This document shows positions 16,918-24,936 of a DNA stretch of 56,639 nucleotides, one piece after another; the first letter of the stretch is position 1, and each line of letters begins with the position of its first letter. The notes below the pieces were generated by a model. That model was not told where the DNA came from, made no database searches, and saw only the letters and a program-made list of their open reading frames with translations. Origin of the DNA: JBBQER01 sp052148155 (GTDB lineage: Bacteria; Actinomycetota; Acidimicrobiia; IMCC26256; PALSA-610); NCBI GenBank assembly GCA_052148155.1, contig JBKQIY010000244.1, positions 1 to 56,639 on the forward strand, written 5' to 3'. The position numbers were made by a program, and so were the translations under genes.

Positions 16918-17817
16918 GTGCCCGACGTACACGGGCAGGTCACCGCCTTCGCGTATCGGGCCGGAGCGACCGCCGCGCAGCTCGTCCCCGCGTCGCTCGC
17001 CACCCCGATCGCACGCGCGATCGGCCGGGCGTCGGTGCCGCTCCTCCCCGAACAGCGACGCATGGCCGCCCGTCATCAGCGCCGCGCGGTTCCGGGCGAC
17101 CGGTCCGGGCTCGATCGAACCAACGTGGAGGGCGTCTTCGACTCCTACGGTCGTTACTGGCTGGAAATGTTGCGGCTGCCAGCAGAAGTGCGTTCCGGCG
17201 CGATCGCGTCGCATTTCGCGATCGAGGGCTTCGAATACATCGAAGCAGGACTCGCGCGAGGCAAAGGTGTGATCCTCGCGCTGCCCCATCTCGGTGGCTG
17301 GGAGTGGGGCGGCGCGTGGATGGCGTTGCGAGGCCACCGACTGGTCGCGGTCGTCGAGCGGATCGAACCGCCGGAGTTGCTGAGCTGGTTTGCCGACCAG
17401 CGGGCCGCAATCGGTATCGATGTCGTGCCGCTCGGTCCCGACGTGTCCCGGGTCGTGTTGCGCGCCCTTCGGGACAACCGCATCGTGTGCCTGCTTTCCG
17501 ATCGTGACATCGAAGGCGACGGTGTCGAGGTGGACTTCTTCGGGGAGCGCACCAGCCTGCCCGGCGGACCCGCGACCCTCGCGTTGCGTACCGGGGCGAC
17601 GTTGGTGGCTGCCGCGGTCTACTTTCGATCGGGCCGTGATCACCTCGGAGTGGTGCGCCCTCCGATCGCGGTCGAGCGCACCGATCGTTTACGCGCCGAC
17701 ATTGCGCGGATCACCCAGCAGCTCGCGCACGAACTCGAACTGCTGATTCGCGCGGCGCCGGAGCAGTGGCATTTGTTACAGCCGAACTGGCCGAGCGACC
17801 GTAACGGGAAGGGGTGA
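16918..17817 (+). CDS. LpxL/HtrB-like acyltransferase, probable PIM acyltransferase
   Basis: 299 residues of the lysophospholipid-acyltransferase superfamily. HLGGWE (His124-x4-Glu129) is the catalytic motif, and LLSDRDIEGDGVEVDFFGE lies at the acceptor-site block. In mycobacteria the gene in this position (PatA) acylates the mannose of PIM1 or PIM2 on the cytoplasmic face of the membrane; the same role is inferred here from the pgsA and pimA neighbours. GTG start 3 nt after the pgsA stop; the pimA start lies 4 nt beyond its own stop. Confidence 0.87.
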   Translation: MPDVHGQVTAFAYRAGATAAQLVPASLATPIARAIGRASVPLLPEQRRMAARHQRRAVPGDRSGLDRTNVEGVFDSYGRYWLEMLRLPAEVRSGAIASHFAIEGFEYIEAGLARGKGVILALPHLGGWEWGGAWMALRGHRLVAVVERIEPPELLSWFADQRAAIGIDVVPLGPDVSRVVLRALRDNRIVCLLSDRDIEGDGVEVDFFGERTSLPGGPATLALRTGATLVAAAVYFRSGRDHLGVVRPPIAVERTDRLRADIARITQQLAHELELLIRAAPEQWHLLQPNWPSDRNGKG

Positions 17818-17821
17818 GTTC

Positions 17822-18970
17822 GTGCGGGTCGTGATGACGTCGCCGTATTCGCTGTCTCGTCCGGGCGGCGTGCAGGGCCAGGTGCTCGGCCTCGCACGCG
17901 AGCTTCGCAAGCTCGGCGTCGACGTGCGCGTCATCGGACCGTGCGACGGACCACCACCCGAGCCGGGTGTGGTCTCGGTCGGGCCGAGCGTCGAGTGGAA
18001 CTCCAACGGTTCCGTCGCGCCGATCTCACCCGGCCGCGCGACTGCCCGACGAACCGCCGAAGTGATGCGGAGCATTGAACCCGACCTCGTGCACCTTCAT
18101 GAGCCGGCAGTACCCGGCCCGTGCTTGAGCGCGCTGATCGGATTCAACGGCCCGATGGTCGGCACGTTCCACGCATCCGGAGAGCTGCTCCACATGTGGA
18201 CGCGCCCCGCACTGCGATCGCAGATGGCTCGCCTCAGGGTCCGGGTGGTGGTCTCCGAATCGGCGCTCGACACCGCGCGCGCGAATTGGTCCGACGCGCA
18301 CTACGTCGTGTTGTGGAACGGCATCGAGGTCGACCGCTACGCCTCAGCGGTACCGACACACACCGATCGTCCGGCCGCGTTCTTCGTCGGCCGCCACGAG
18401 CCACGCAAGGGGCTCGCGGTGCTCCTCGATGCCTGGCGATCGCTCGACCGCGACGCAGTGCTGTGGGTCGGCGGCGCCGGCCTCGAGACCGACGCGCTGC
18501 GCGCCACGGCTCACTCGCTCGTCGGCACCAACGTCGAATGGCTCGGCGCGATCACCGACGTGGAACGCAACGCACGTCTGCGCGCCGCGACCGTACTGTG
18601 CGCGCCGTCGCTTCACGGCGAGTCGTTCGGTGTGGTGCTGCTCGAAGGAATGGCCGCAGGCACGCCGGTCGTGGCGTCCGCGATCGACGGATATCAGAAC
18701 GTCGCGCGCGCCGACGTCGACGCACTGCTCGTGCCTCCCGGTGACGTCGCCGCGCTCCGGGGCGCGCTGCAGCAGGTGTTCGACGACGGCATGCTGCGCC
18801 AACGCCTGATCGCCGCGGGCCGGTCACGCGCCGAGGAGTTCTCGATGACTCGCCTCGCGCAGCGTTATCTCGAACTCTACGAGAAAGCGCTCGTTCCGAT
18901 GGCTGACAGCGGCCCCACAGGGTCGACCCGGCTGTGGAACCACCGGGGGAGTGGGCGCGCCGTACACTGA
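17822..18970 (+). CDS. pimA: Phosphatidylinositol alpha-mannosyltransferase PimA
   Basis: 382-residue GT-B retaining glycosyltransferase of the GT4 type. N-terminal GGVQGQVLGLARELRKLG holds the glycine-rich acceptor loop, with VHLHEP following. The C-terminal GDP-mannose half has VGRHEPRKGL and GESFGVVLLEGMAAGTPVVA, the E-x7-E region. It transfers mannose to phosphatidylinositol, the first PIM step. Length and position after pgsA and the acyltransferase match mycobacterial pimA. GTG start. An uncharacterised GT4 enzyme is possible, but the synteny argues strongly for PimA. Confidence 0.88.
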   Translation: MRVVMTSPYSLSRPGGVQGQVLGLARELRKLGVDVRVIGPCDGPPPEPGVVSVGPSVEWNSNGSVAPISPGRATARRTAEVMRSIEPDLVHLHEPAVPGPCLSALIGFNGPMVGTFHASGELLHMWTRPALRSQMARLRVRVVVSESALDTARANWSDAHYVVLWNGIEVDRYASAVPTHTDRPAAFFVGRHEPRKGLAVLLDAWRSLDRDAVLWVGGAGLETDALRATAHSLVGTNVEWLGAITDVERNARLRAATVLCAPSLHGESFGVVLLEGMAAGTPVVASAIDGYQNVARADVDALLVPPGDVAALRGALQQVFDDGMLRQRLIAAGRSRAEEFSMTRLAQRYLELYEKALVPMADSGPTGSTRLWNHRGSGRAVH

Positions 18971-19012
18971 CGTCGGCCGCAGCCCGGCCTACTGACCAAC
19001 GGGAGTATCGAC

Positions 19013-19570
19013 GTGGGCGCAGCAATCATCGTGATCGTGATCGTCGTCTTGATCGTGCTCGTGTTCGTCGCGGGCTACAACGGCCTGGTCCGGCTCCGCA
19101 ACCGAATCGACTCGGCTTGGTCGCAGATCGGCGTGCAACTCGAGCGCCGGCATGACCTCATCCCCAACCTGATCGAAACGGTCAAAGGTTACGCCGCGCA
19201 CGAGAAGTCGACGCTCGAAGGTGTGGTGGAAGCGCGCAACGCGGCAATCCAGGCAAAAGGCGCCGGACCGGAGCAGCAGGCACAGGCCGAGAACATGCTG
19301 ACCGGCGCCTTGAAGTCGCTGTTCGCGCTCGCCGAGGCCTATCCCGACCTGAAGGCCAATCAGAGCTTCTTGGCGCTGCAAGAGGAACTCACCTCAACCG
19401 AGGACCGGATCGCGTACGCCCGCCAGTTCTACAACGACAGCGTGATGAAGTACGACAACAAGATCCAATCGGTCCCGTCGAACATCATCGCAGGCATGTT
19501 CGGATTCAAGTCACGCGAGTACTTCCAGGTCGAGCAGGGTGCAACCGAGGTACCCAAAGTCGAGTTCTGA
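19013..19570 (+). CDS. lemA: LemA family membrane protein
   Basis: 185 residues. An N-terminal membrane segment (AIIVIVIVVLIVLVFVAGY) is followed by helical repeats with NRIDSAWSQIGVQLERRHDLIPNLIE, the LemA hallmark, and ends with GAT(E)VPKVEF. LemA proteins are anchored by the N terminus; molecular function is unclear, but they often pair with HtpX-like proteases, as here. GTG start with GGGAG about 7 nt upstream. A TACACT hexamer at 18963, at the end of pimA, could be its -10. Confidence 0.92.
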   Translation: MGAAIIVIVIVVLIVLVFVAGYNGLVRLRNRIDSAWSQIGVQLERRHDLIPNLIETVKGYAAHEKSTLEGVVEARNAAIQAKGAGPEQQAQAENMLTGALKSLFALAEAYPDLKANQSFLALQEELTSTEDRIAYARQFYNDSVMKYDNKIQSVPSNIIAGMFGFKSREYFQVEQGATEVPKVEF

Positions 19571-19574
19571 GATC

Positions 19575-19597
19575 GTCGAGGCCGCACACGCCTCGAC
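19575..19597 (+). terminator. GC-rich hairpin after lemA
   Basis: Arms GTCGAGGC and GCCTCGAC (8 bp, perfect) enclose a 7-nt loop starting 4 nt after the lemA stop. No T tract follows, so it may be a weak terminator or attenuator before the htpX-like gene. Confidence 0.45.
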
Positions 19598-19652
19598 CCT
19601 CACCTGAACCCTTCGTGTAGACGCCGCCGAACATCGGATTCCGAGGTTCTCG

Positions 19653-20606
19653 TTGTACGAGCAGATCGCCGCGAACAAGCGCAAGACCTTCGCTCTCATC
19701 GTCGGCTTCATGCTTTTGTTGTTCCTCGTCGGTGGGGCGTTCGACCTCCTGTTGAGCGGTGGTGTCGTCGGAATCGTGATCGTCGCGCTGATCGTGATCG
19801 CCACGTCGATCGCGTCGTACTACAACAGCGACAAGGCCGCGCTCGCGATCTCTCACGCCAAGCCGGCCGATCCGCATCAGGACGCCCGTCTGTACAACCT
19901 CGTCGAAGGCTTATGCATCGCGAGCGGGCTTCCGAAACCGCGGCTGTACATCATCGACGATCCGGCGCCGAATGCGTTCTCGACGGGCCGCAATCCCAAA
20001 CACGCCGCCGTGGCCGTGACGACCGGACTGCTCGAGAAAATGAACCGGATCGAACTCGAGGCGGTACTCGCGCACGAGCTGAGCCATATCCGCAACTACG
20101 ACATCCTCGTCATGACGCTCACCGTCACGATGGTCGGGATGATCGCCCTGCTCTCCGATTTCTTTTTGCGATTCAGGTTCTTCAACAGCGGCCGCGCCGA
20201 TCGGAACAACAATGACCGAAACAACCGTGATCGCGACAACAGCGATCGCGACAACAGCGATCGGAAAAGGCCGATCGCGATCGTGTTTTCGGTCTTCGGG
20301 TACGCGCTGTTGATCTTCGCGCCGATCATCGCGTACGTCACGCAGCTCGCCGTGAGTCGCAAGCGCGAGTACCTGGCCGACGCCTCGGGTGTGCAGCTCA
20401 CGCGATATCCGCCCGGGTTGATCTCCGCACTGGAGAAGCTGAAAGGCGATCACGCCGCGATCGACTCGGCCTCCAAGGCAACGGCGCACCTGTGGATCGA
20501 AGAGCCGCTCGACCGGGAAACGAACAAGGGTTACACCCGTCTGAACCACTTTTTCGACACCCATCCGCCGCTCGATGACCGCATCCGCGCCTTGCAGGCC
20601 ATGTGA
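19653..20606 (+). CDS. HtpX-like M48 membrane zinc metalloprotease
   Basis: 317 residues. Two N-terminal membrane segments are followed by PNAFSTGRNPKHAAVAVTTG and HELSH (residues 141-145, HExxH zinc site), a third and fourth membrane segment, and REYLADASG, whose Glu is the third zinc ligand. Architecture matches HtpX quality-control proteases. TTG 19653 is the start, as no ATG or GTG fits. The loop before the fourth membrane segment contains DR-x-N-x pentapeptide repeats coded by a 15-bp tandem repeat. Follows lemA, as in many bacteria. Confidence 0.9.
   Translation: MYEQIAANKRKTFALIVGFMLLLFLVGGAFDLLLSGGVVGIVIVALIVIATSIASYYNSDKAALAISHAKPADPHQDARLYNLVEGLCIASGLPKPRLYIIDDPAPNAFSTGRNPKHAAVAVTTGLLEKMNRIELEAVLAHELSHIRNYDILVMTLTVTMVGMIALLSDFFLRFRFFNSGRADRNNNDRNNRDRDNSDRDNSDRKRPIAIVFSVFGYALLIFAPIIAYVTQLAVSRKREYLADASGVQLTRYPPGLISALEKLKGDHAAIDSASKATAHLWIEEPLDRETNKGYTRLNHFFDTHPPLDDRIRALQAM
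20199..20264 (+). repeat. 15-bp tandem repeat inside the HtpX-like gene
   Basis: About 4.4 units of consensus GATCGCGACAACAGC; the last two full units (20229-20243, 20244-20258) are identical and the first two are diverged. They encode DRNNN, DRNNR, DRDNS, DRDNS, an in-frame charged loop between membrane segments. Copy-number change would keep the reading frame. Confidence 0.85.
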
Positions 20607-20622
20607 AGGGCATCATTCTCTA

Positions 20623-21663
20623 ATGCGCACACGACAGCTCCCCACCTATCGCGCGCTCGGTGTTTTCGTCGCGCTCGCAGTGGTCCTCGCTGCCTGTAGC
20701 AGCGGATCGCACAAGGCGGCCACGAAGCCCAAGCCGACCGTCCCGTCCACCACTGCGGCCGCGCCGCGGCACGTGTCGACCGCGCCGGTCGCGCCGCTGA
20801 CCGGCCTGCCCGACCCGCTGGATGTCGCGCGCAAGCGGCCCGCGGTCACGGTGAAGATCAACAACACCGACGCCGCCAAGCAGTACGGCATCGACCAAGC
20901 CGACGTCATCTACGAAGAGGTCGTCGAGGGCGGCATCACCCGCCTTGCCGCGATCTTCAACTCCCAAGCGCCCGACAAGGTGGGTCCGGTGCGCTCCGTA
21001 CGCAAGACCGACCAGAGCATCGTCTGGCCGATCGGCGGCATCTTCGCCTACTCGGGTGGCGCCGCGTACGCGATCCAAAGCATCGACACTGCGCCGGTCA
21101 CGCAGCTCAACGAGACTCTCGCAGGCCCGATGATGTACCGCGACCCGCCCGACCCGAGCTACGAGCCTTTCAACTTGTGGGCCCGCGTCGACCAGATGTT
21201 CACGGTCCACGCAACCCCCGTGCCCCCGCCCCCGCTGTTCGCGTACCGAGCTCCACACGCGCCGGTGGGTGGCACTCCCGTCGCGGCGTTCGTCGTCGGA
21301 TTCGCTGCCGGCTACCAGATCACCTGGAATTGGGATGCCGCGAGTGGCACGTGGTTGCGCTCGAAGTTTGGCGCACCCGACATCGACGGCAACGGTGTTC
21401 GGCTCGCGCCCAAGAACGTTGTCGTGATGTTCGTGCAGTACCTCGGTGGCGTCGGCGTCGAGCAGTCCGAAGCGCAGCTGATCGGCAGCGGGAACGCGTT
21501 GGTCTTCACCGACGGGAAGGAGATCGAAGGCACCTGGTCCCGCCCAAACACGGCCAAGCCGGCGATTTTCCGTAACGCCCGAGGTGGCGTCATCCGTCTG
21601 ACGCCCGGCCAAACGTGGGTCGAGCTTCCCGACGTCTCCTACCAAGTCTCGGTCCTTCCGTAG
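20623..21663 (+). CDS. DUF3048 domain lipoprotein
   Basis: 346 residues. The signal peptide ends in VVLAAC with lipobox Cys25, followed by a Ser/Thr/Ala/Lys-rich linker. The domain begins PLTGLP and includes VKINNTDAAKQYGIDQADVIYEE and VGPVRSVRKTD, typical of DUF3048 (YerB-like) proteins, whose function is unknown. Expected to be anchored to the outer face of the cytoplasmic membrane. ATG 20623 is used because it directly precedes the signal peptide; the frame is open upstream but overlaps the protease gene. Confidence 0.88.
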   Translation: MRTRQLPTYRALGVFVALAVVLAACSSGSHKAATKPKPTVPSTTAAAPRHVSTAPVAPLTGLPDPLDVARKRPAVTVKINNTDAAKQYGIDQADVIYEEVVEGGITRLAAIFNSQAPDKVGPVRSVRKTDQSIVWPIGGIFAYSGGAAYAIQSIDTAPVTQLNETLAGPMMYRDPPDPSYEPFNLWARVDQMFTVHATPVPPPPLFAYRAPHAPVGGTPVAAFVVGFAAGYQITWNWDAASGTWLRSKFGAPDIDGNGVRLAPKNVVVMFVQYLGGVGVEQSEAQLIGSGNALVFTDGKEIEGTWSRPNTAKPAIFRNARGGVIRLTPGQTWVELPDVSYQVSVLP

Positions 21664-21697
21664 AAAAACCAGCGGCGGAACTCGCCACCCGCCTCGG

Positions 21698-21703
21698 TAG
21701 ACT
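21698..21703 (+). promoter_or_regulatory. Leaderless-type -10 (TAGACT) of pdxS
   Basis: TAGACT, 6 nt, then the pdxS ATG; no Shine-Dalgarno. Confidence 0.5.
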
Positions 21704-21709
21704 CACGCC

Positions 21710-22597
21710 ATGGTTACAGATCGAACGACCGGAACCGCACGCGTGAAGCGCGGCCTCGCTGAGATGCTGCGCGGCGGCGTCATCATGGATGTCGTCACCC
21801 CAGAGCAGGCGAAGATCGCCGAAGACGCAGGTGCGTCGGCCGTGATGGCGCTCGAACGGGTGCCGTCCGACATCAGACGCGACGGCGGCGTCGCGCGCAT
21901 GAGTGATCCCTCGATGATCGAAGGCATCCAGAAAGTCGTCACCGTTCCGGTGATGGCCAAGTGCCGGATCGGACACTTCGCCGAGGCGCAGGTGCTCCAG
22001 TCGCTCGGCGTCGACTACGTCGACGAGTCGGAGGTGCTCACCCCGGCCGATGAGGCGCATCACGTCGACAAGTGGGCCTTCACAGTGCCGTTCGTGTGCG
22101 GCGCGACAAATCTCGGTGAGGCGTTGCGACGCATCGGCGAGGGAGCGGCACTCATTCGTTCGAAAGGCGAGGCCGGGACAGGAAATATCGTCGAAGCCGT
22201 CCGGCATCTGCGATCGATCCTCGGCGACATCAACACGCTGTCGACCGCTGGTCCCGAAGAGCTCTACCGCTGGGCGAAGGAGCTCAGCGCACCGCTCGAC
22301 TTGGTACAGGAAGTGGCAGCGCACGGCGAGCTGCCCGTACCACTGTTCTGCGCCGGTGGTATCGCGACACCGGCCGACGCGGCACTGGTGATGCAGCTCG
22401 GCGCCCAGTCGGTGTTCGTAGGCAGCGGAATCTTCAAAGCATCCGATCCGCCCAAACGTGCCCGCGCCATCGTCGAGGCGACCACGCACTACGCCGACGC
22501 TGACATCGTCGCCAAGGTGTCGCGCGGCCTCGGCGCGGCAATGCCCGGCGAGGAGATCGACAAGCTCGACGTGAAGCTCGCCGACCGCGGCTGGTGA
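21710..22597 (+). CDS. pdxS: Pyridoxal 5'-phosphate synthase, synthase subunit PdxS
   Basis: 295 residues, normal size. GGVIMDVVTPEQAKIAEDAGA is the conserved N terminus, VPVMAKCRIGHFAEAQ carries a catalytic Lys, and AGGIATPADAALVMQLGAQS forms the phosphate loop of the TIM barrel. It condenses ribose 5-phosphate, glyceraldehyde 3-phosphate and ammonia to PLP, forming a dodecamer with PdxT glutaminase subunits. pdxT lies 95 bp downstream. Confidence 0.97.
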   Translation: MVTDRTTGTARVKRGLAEMLRGGVIMDVVTPEQAKIAEDAGASAVMALERVPSDIRRDGGVARMSDPSMIEGIQKVVTVPVMAKCRIGHFAEAQVLQSLGVDYVDESEVLTPADEAHHVDKWAFTVPFVCGATNLGEALRRIGEGAALIRSKGEAGTGNIVEAVRHLRSILGDINTLSTAGPEELYRWAKELSAPLDLVQEVAAHGELPVPLFCAGGIATPADAALVMQLGAQSVFVGSGIFKASDPPKRARAIVEATTHYADADIVAKVSRGLGAAMPGEEIDKLDVKLADRGW

Positions 22598-22632
22598 CGG
22601 TGCACGCTTCGGGGCCCCCAGCTGGTGACGGT
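22590..22632 (+). repeat. 12-bp direct repeat spanning the pdxS stop
   Basis: GCTGGTGACGGT occurs at 22590-22601, covering the last codon and stop of pdxS, and again at 22621-22632. It looks like a small local duplication; no function is evident. Confidence 0.6.
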
Positions 22633-22692
22633 CAGCGGAACGGAACATAGACACTCCTTCCGTAGGCGCCGAGCCGCAACGACGGAGTGCAG

Positions 22693-23262
22693 ATGAAGAT
22701 CGGGGTGTTGGCCCTCCAAGGAGCATTTCGCGAGCAGGCCGAAACGCTCGAGGCGCTCGGCGCCGACGCGACGCTCGTCAAGACGCCCGAACAATTCGCG
22801 GCGGTCGACGCGATCGTCCTTCCAGGCGGCGAGTCGACCACGATGGACAAGCTTCTCGACTCGTCCGGCCTGCGGAGACCGCTGCGCGACTCCTTGCGCG
22901 AGGGAATGCCTGCCTTGGCGGTCTGCGCGGGCCTGATCGTCGTCGCGGCCGAGGTGGTCGACGGCCGCGCCGACCAGCGGCCGCTCGAGGTGATCGACGT
23001 GACGGTCCGGCGAAATGGCTACGGCCGCCAGCGCGACTCCTTTGAGGCCGACCTCGAGATCGACGGGCTCGACGACGGCCCGTTCCCCGGCGTGTTCATC
23101 CGGGCTCCAGTCATCGAGCGGGTCGGACCGGCCGTCGAGGTGCTGGCGTCCTACGGCGGTGCGACGGTGCTCGGACGCCACGGCGCTGTGTTGTTCGCTA
23201 CGTTTCATCCCGAGCTCGCAGGCGATCTGCGCGTGCACGAGCTCTTTGTGAAGGGGAGCTGA
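22693..23262 (+). CDS. pdxT: Pyridoxal 5'-phosphate synthase, glutaminase subunit PdxT
   Basis: 189 residues of the class I glutamine amidotransferase family. MKIGVLALQGAFREQ and LPGGESTTM are conserved, Cys78 in AVCAGL is the nucleophile and FHPE (His172, Glu174) completes the triad. The residue before the nucleophile is Val in the usual G-T-C-A-G context, a mild variation. It supplies ammonia to PdxS. ATG 22693 is preferred to GTG 22687 because GGAG at 22684 gives a 5-nt spacing. The yebC ATG follows the stop with no gap. Confidence 0.94.
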   Translation: MKIGVLALQGAFREQAETLEALGADATLVKTPEQFAAVDAIVLPGGESTTMDKLLDSSGLRRPLRDSLREGMPALAVCAGLIVVAAEVVDGRADQRPLEVIDVTVRRNGYGRQRDSFEADLEIDGLDDGPFPGVFIRAPVIERVGPAVEVLASYGGATVLGRHGAVLFATFHPELAGDLRVHELFVKGS

Positions 23263-24012
23263 ATGTCGGGTCACTCGAAGTGGCACTCGATCAAGCACAA
23301 GAAGGGCGCAGCCGACGCGGCACGGGGCAAGCTGTTCGCGGTCCTCATTCGCCAGATCGAGGTATCGGCCCGTTCGGGTGGAGGCGATCCCGAATCGAAC
23401 GCGACATTGCGCACCATGGTGCAAAAGGCTCGCGACAACTCGGTGCCGGTCGACACGATCCAGCGCGCGATCAAGCGCGGGACCGGCGAAGAAGAGGGCG
23501 TTACCTACGAGCAGGTTTCGTACGAGGGTTACGCGGCGAGCGGCGTCGCGGTGATCGTGCAGGCGCTCACCGACAACCGCAATCGAACGTCGGCCGAGAT
23601 CAAGAACATCTTCAGTCGCAACGGTGGATCGTTCGCCGAGCCGGGCGCGGTGTCGTGGCAGTTCGAGCGCAAGGGTGTCGTACAGATCGATCGGTCGTCT
23701 GACGAGGACGAGCTCACCTTGGCCGCAGCCGACGCCGGCGCCGAGGACGTGCAAGACCTCGGCGACACGTGGCAGGTGACGACACCGCCAACCGAGCTTC
23801 ACGCGGTGCGTACCGCGATCGAAGAGGCCGGCATCAAGGTGAAGTCATCCGACCTCACGATGATCCCGACCACGAGTGTCGCGCTCGACCAAGAAGACAA
23901 GGCCAGGTCGGTGCTGCGGCTGATGGACGCGCTCGAAGAGCACGATGACGTCGAGGCGGTCTACGCGAACTTCGACATCCCCGACGCGGTGCTCGAAGCA
24001 GTCAGCGCCTGA
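23263..24012 (+). CDS. yebC: YebC/PmpR-type regulatory or translation-associated protein
   Basis: 249 residues. MSGHSKWHSIKHKKGAADA is the strict family N terminus, and GSFAEPGAVSWQFERKG lies at the end of domain 2. The family was described as DNA-binding regulators, and more recent work connects some members with relief of ribosome stalling; I cannot say which applies. Starts at the base after the pdxT stop, and the pdxS-pdxT-yebC-ruvCAB neighbourhood is the usual actinobacterial one. Confidence 0.95.
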   Translation: MSGHSKWHSIKHKKGAADAARGKLFAVLIRQIEVSARSGGGDPESNATLRTMVQKARDNSVPVDTIQRAIKRGTGEEEGVTYEQVSYEGYAASGVAVIVQALTDNRNRTSAEIKNIFSRNGGSFAEPGAVSWQFERKGVVQIDRSSDEDELTLAAADAGAEDVQDLGDTWQVTTPPTELHAVRTAIEEAGIKVKSSDLTMIPTTSVALDQEDKARSVLRLMDALEEHDDVEAVYANFDIPDAVLEAVSA

Positions 24013-24046
24013 ACGCTCAGGGCCGAAACCTTCCGAAGGAGACATC

Positions 24047-24505
24047 ATGGTCGAGGTGGGACAAGAGGCGCCGGACTTCACGCTGGCGGGTATCTGCGAC
24101 GGCGAGCGGCGCGATTACACGCTCTCGGAGTACCGGGGACGCAAGGTCGTCCTCGCGTTCTATCCCGGGGATAACACGCCGGGCTGCACCCGTCAGATGT
24201 GCTCATACCGCGACGACTTCTCAAAGTTCGATGAGAGCGGCGCGGTGCTTCTCGGGATCTCCCCTCAAGACGTCGACAGCCACGAGAGTTGGTCGGCCAA
24301 GCGCGGGTTCCATTTTCCGCTGCTGGCCGACACTGACAAGAAGGTCATCGACCTGTACGGCGTCCGGGGCGGGAAGCTGATCGCGGTGAAACGATCCGTC
24401 TTTGTGATCGGTCCGGACGGCAAGGTCGCCTTCGTCGATCGCAAGGTCGTGGGCGCGACCTTCGTCTCTGCCGACAAGCTCGTGCCCGTGCTCGCAGGCC
24501 TGTAG
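24047..24505 (+). CDS. bcp: Bcp/PrxQ-type thiol peroxidase
   Basis: 152-residue atypical 2-Cys peroxiredoxin. GDNTPGCTRQMCSYRDD holds the peroxidatic Cys47 and, at C-x4-C spacing, the resolving Cys52, as in Bcp proteins. It reduces hydroperoxides with thioredoxin or another thiol donor; mycothiol-linked recycling would fit this organism but is inference. ATG 24047 has GAAGGAG directly upstream at the right distance. Confidence 0.93.
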   Translation: MVEVGQEAPDFTLAGICDGERRDYTLSEYRGRKVVLAFYPGDNTPGCTRQMCSYRDDFSKFDESGAVLLGISPQDVDSHESWSAKRGFHFPLLADTDKKVIDLYGVRGGKLIAVKRSVFVIGPDGKVAFVDRKVVGATFVSADKLVPVLAGL

Positions 24506-24515
24506 CAGCGCCGGC

Positions 24516-24926
24516 ATGGAGACAGACGACGCACTCGAGTTCATCCGCGCCAACCATCACGGCGTGATGGCCACCAGACGCGCCGACGGCCTGCCCGCGA
24601 TGTCGCCGGTTGCTTGCGACGTCGATGAGACCGGCCTGGTGGTGGTGAGCACACGCGAAACGGCAATGAAGGTGAAACACATCGAGCGGGATCCGCACGT
24701 CGCCATCTGCGTGCTCAACGACGGTTTCTTCGGCCAGTGGGTCCAGGTGGAGGGGACAGCCGAGGTGGTGCACCTGCCGGAGGCGATGGACGGTCTGGTC
24801 GAGTACTACCGACGGATGTCGGGCGAGCACCCAGACTGGAACGACTATCGGACGGCCATGGAACGTGAGCGGCGGGTCCTTGTCCGCATCGCCGTGACTC
24901 GGAGCGGTCCGAACCGCTCCGGCTAG
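24516..24926 (+). CDS. PPOX-class, probably F420-dependent, oxidoreductase
   Basis: 136 residues with a split-barrel flavin/deazaflavin fold: NHHGVMATRRADGLPAMSPV at the N terminus, then a strand with VEGTAEVV and DYRTAMERERRVLVRIAV at the end. This pattern is that of the actinobacterial F420-dependent PPOX family (Rv1155-like), not pyridoxamine phosphate oxidase proper. Substrate unknown. Its 3' end contains the hairpin at 24900-24921, and its stop codon TAG doubles as the first half of the next promoter's -10. Confidence 0.8.
   Translation: METDDALEFIRANHHGVMATRRADGLPAMSPVACDVDETGLVVVSTRETAMKVKHIERDPHVAICVLNDGFFGQWVQVEGTAEVVHLPEAMDGLVEYYRRMSGEHPDWNDYRTAMERERRVLVRIAVTRSGPNRSG
24900..24921. 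promoter_or_regulatory. Strong inverted repeat at the coxS promoter
   Basis: Nine-base arms CGGAGCGGT and ACCGCTCCG enclose CCGA. The repeat ends 2 bp before the candidate -10 of coxS, covering the -35 to -10 spacer. It could be an operator for a repressor of the cox set or, as RNA, a terminator of the PPOX transcript without a T tract. Confidence 0.5.
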
Positions 24927-24929
24927 ATT
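24924..24929 (+). promoter_or_regulatory. Leaderless-type -10 (TAGATT) of coxS
   Basis: TAGATT starts with the PPOX stop codon and is followed by 7 nt and the coxS GTG; no Shine-Dalgarno. Confidence 0.5.
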
Positions 24930-24936
24930 CCGGGCT

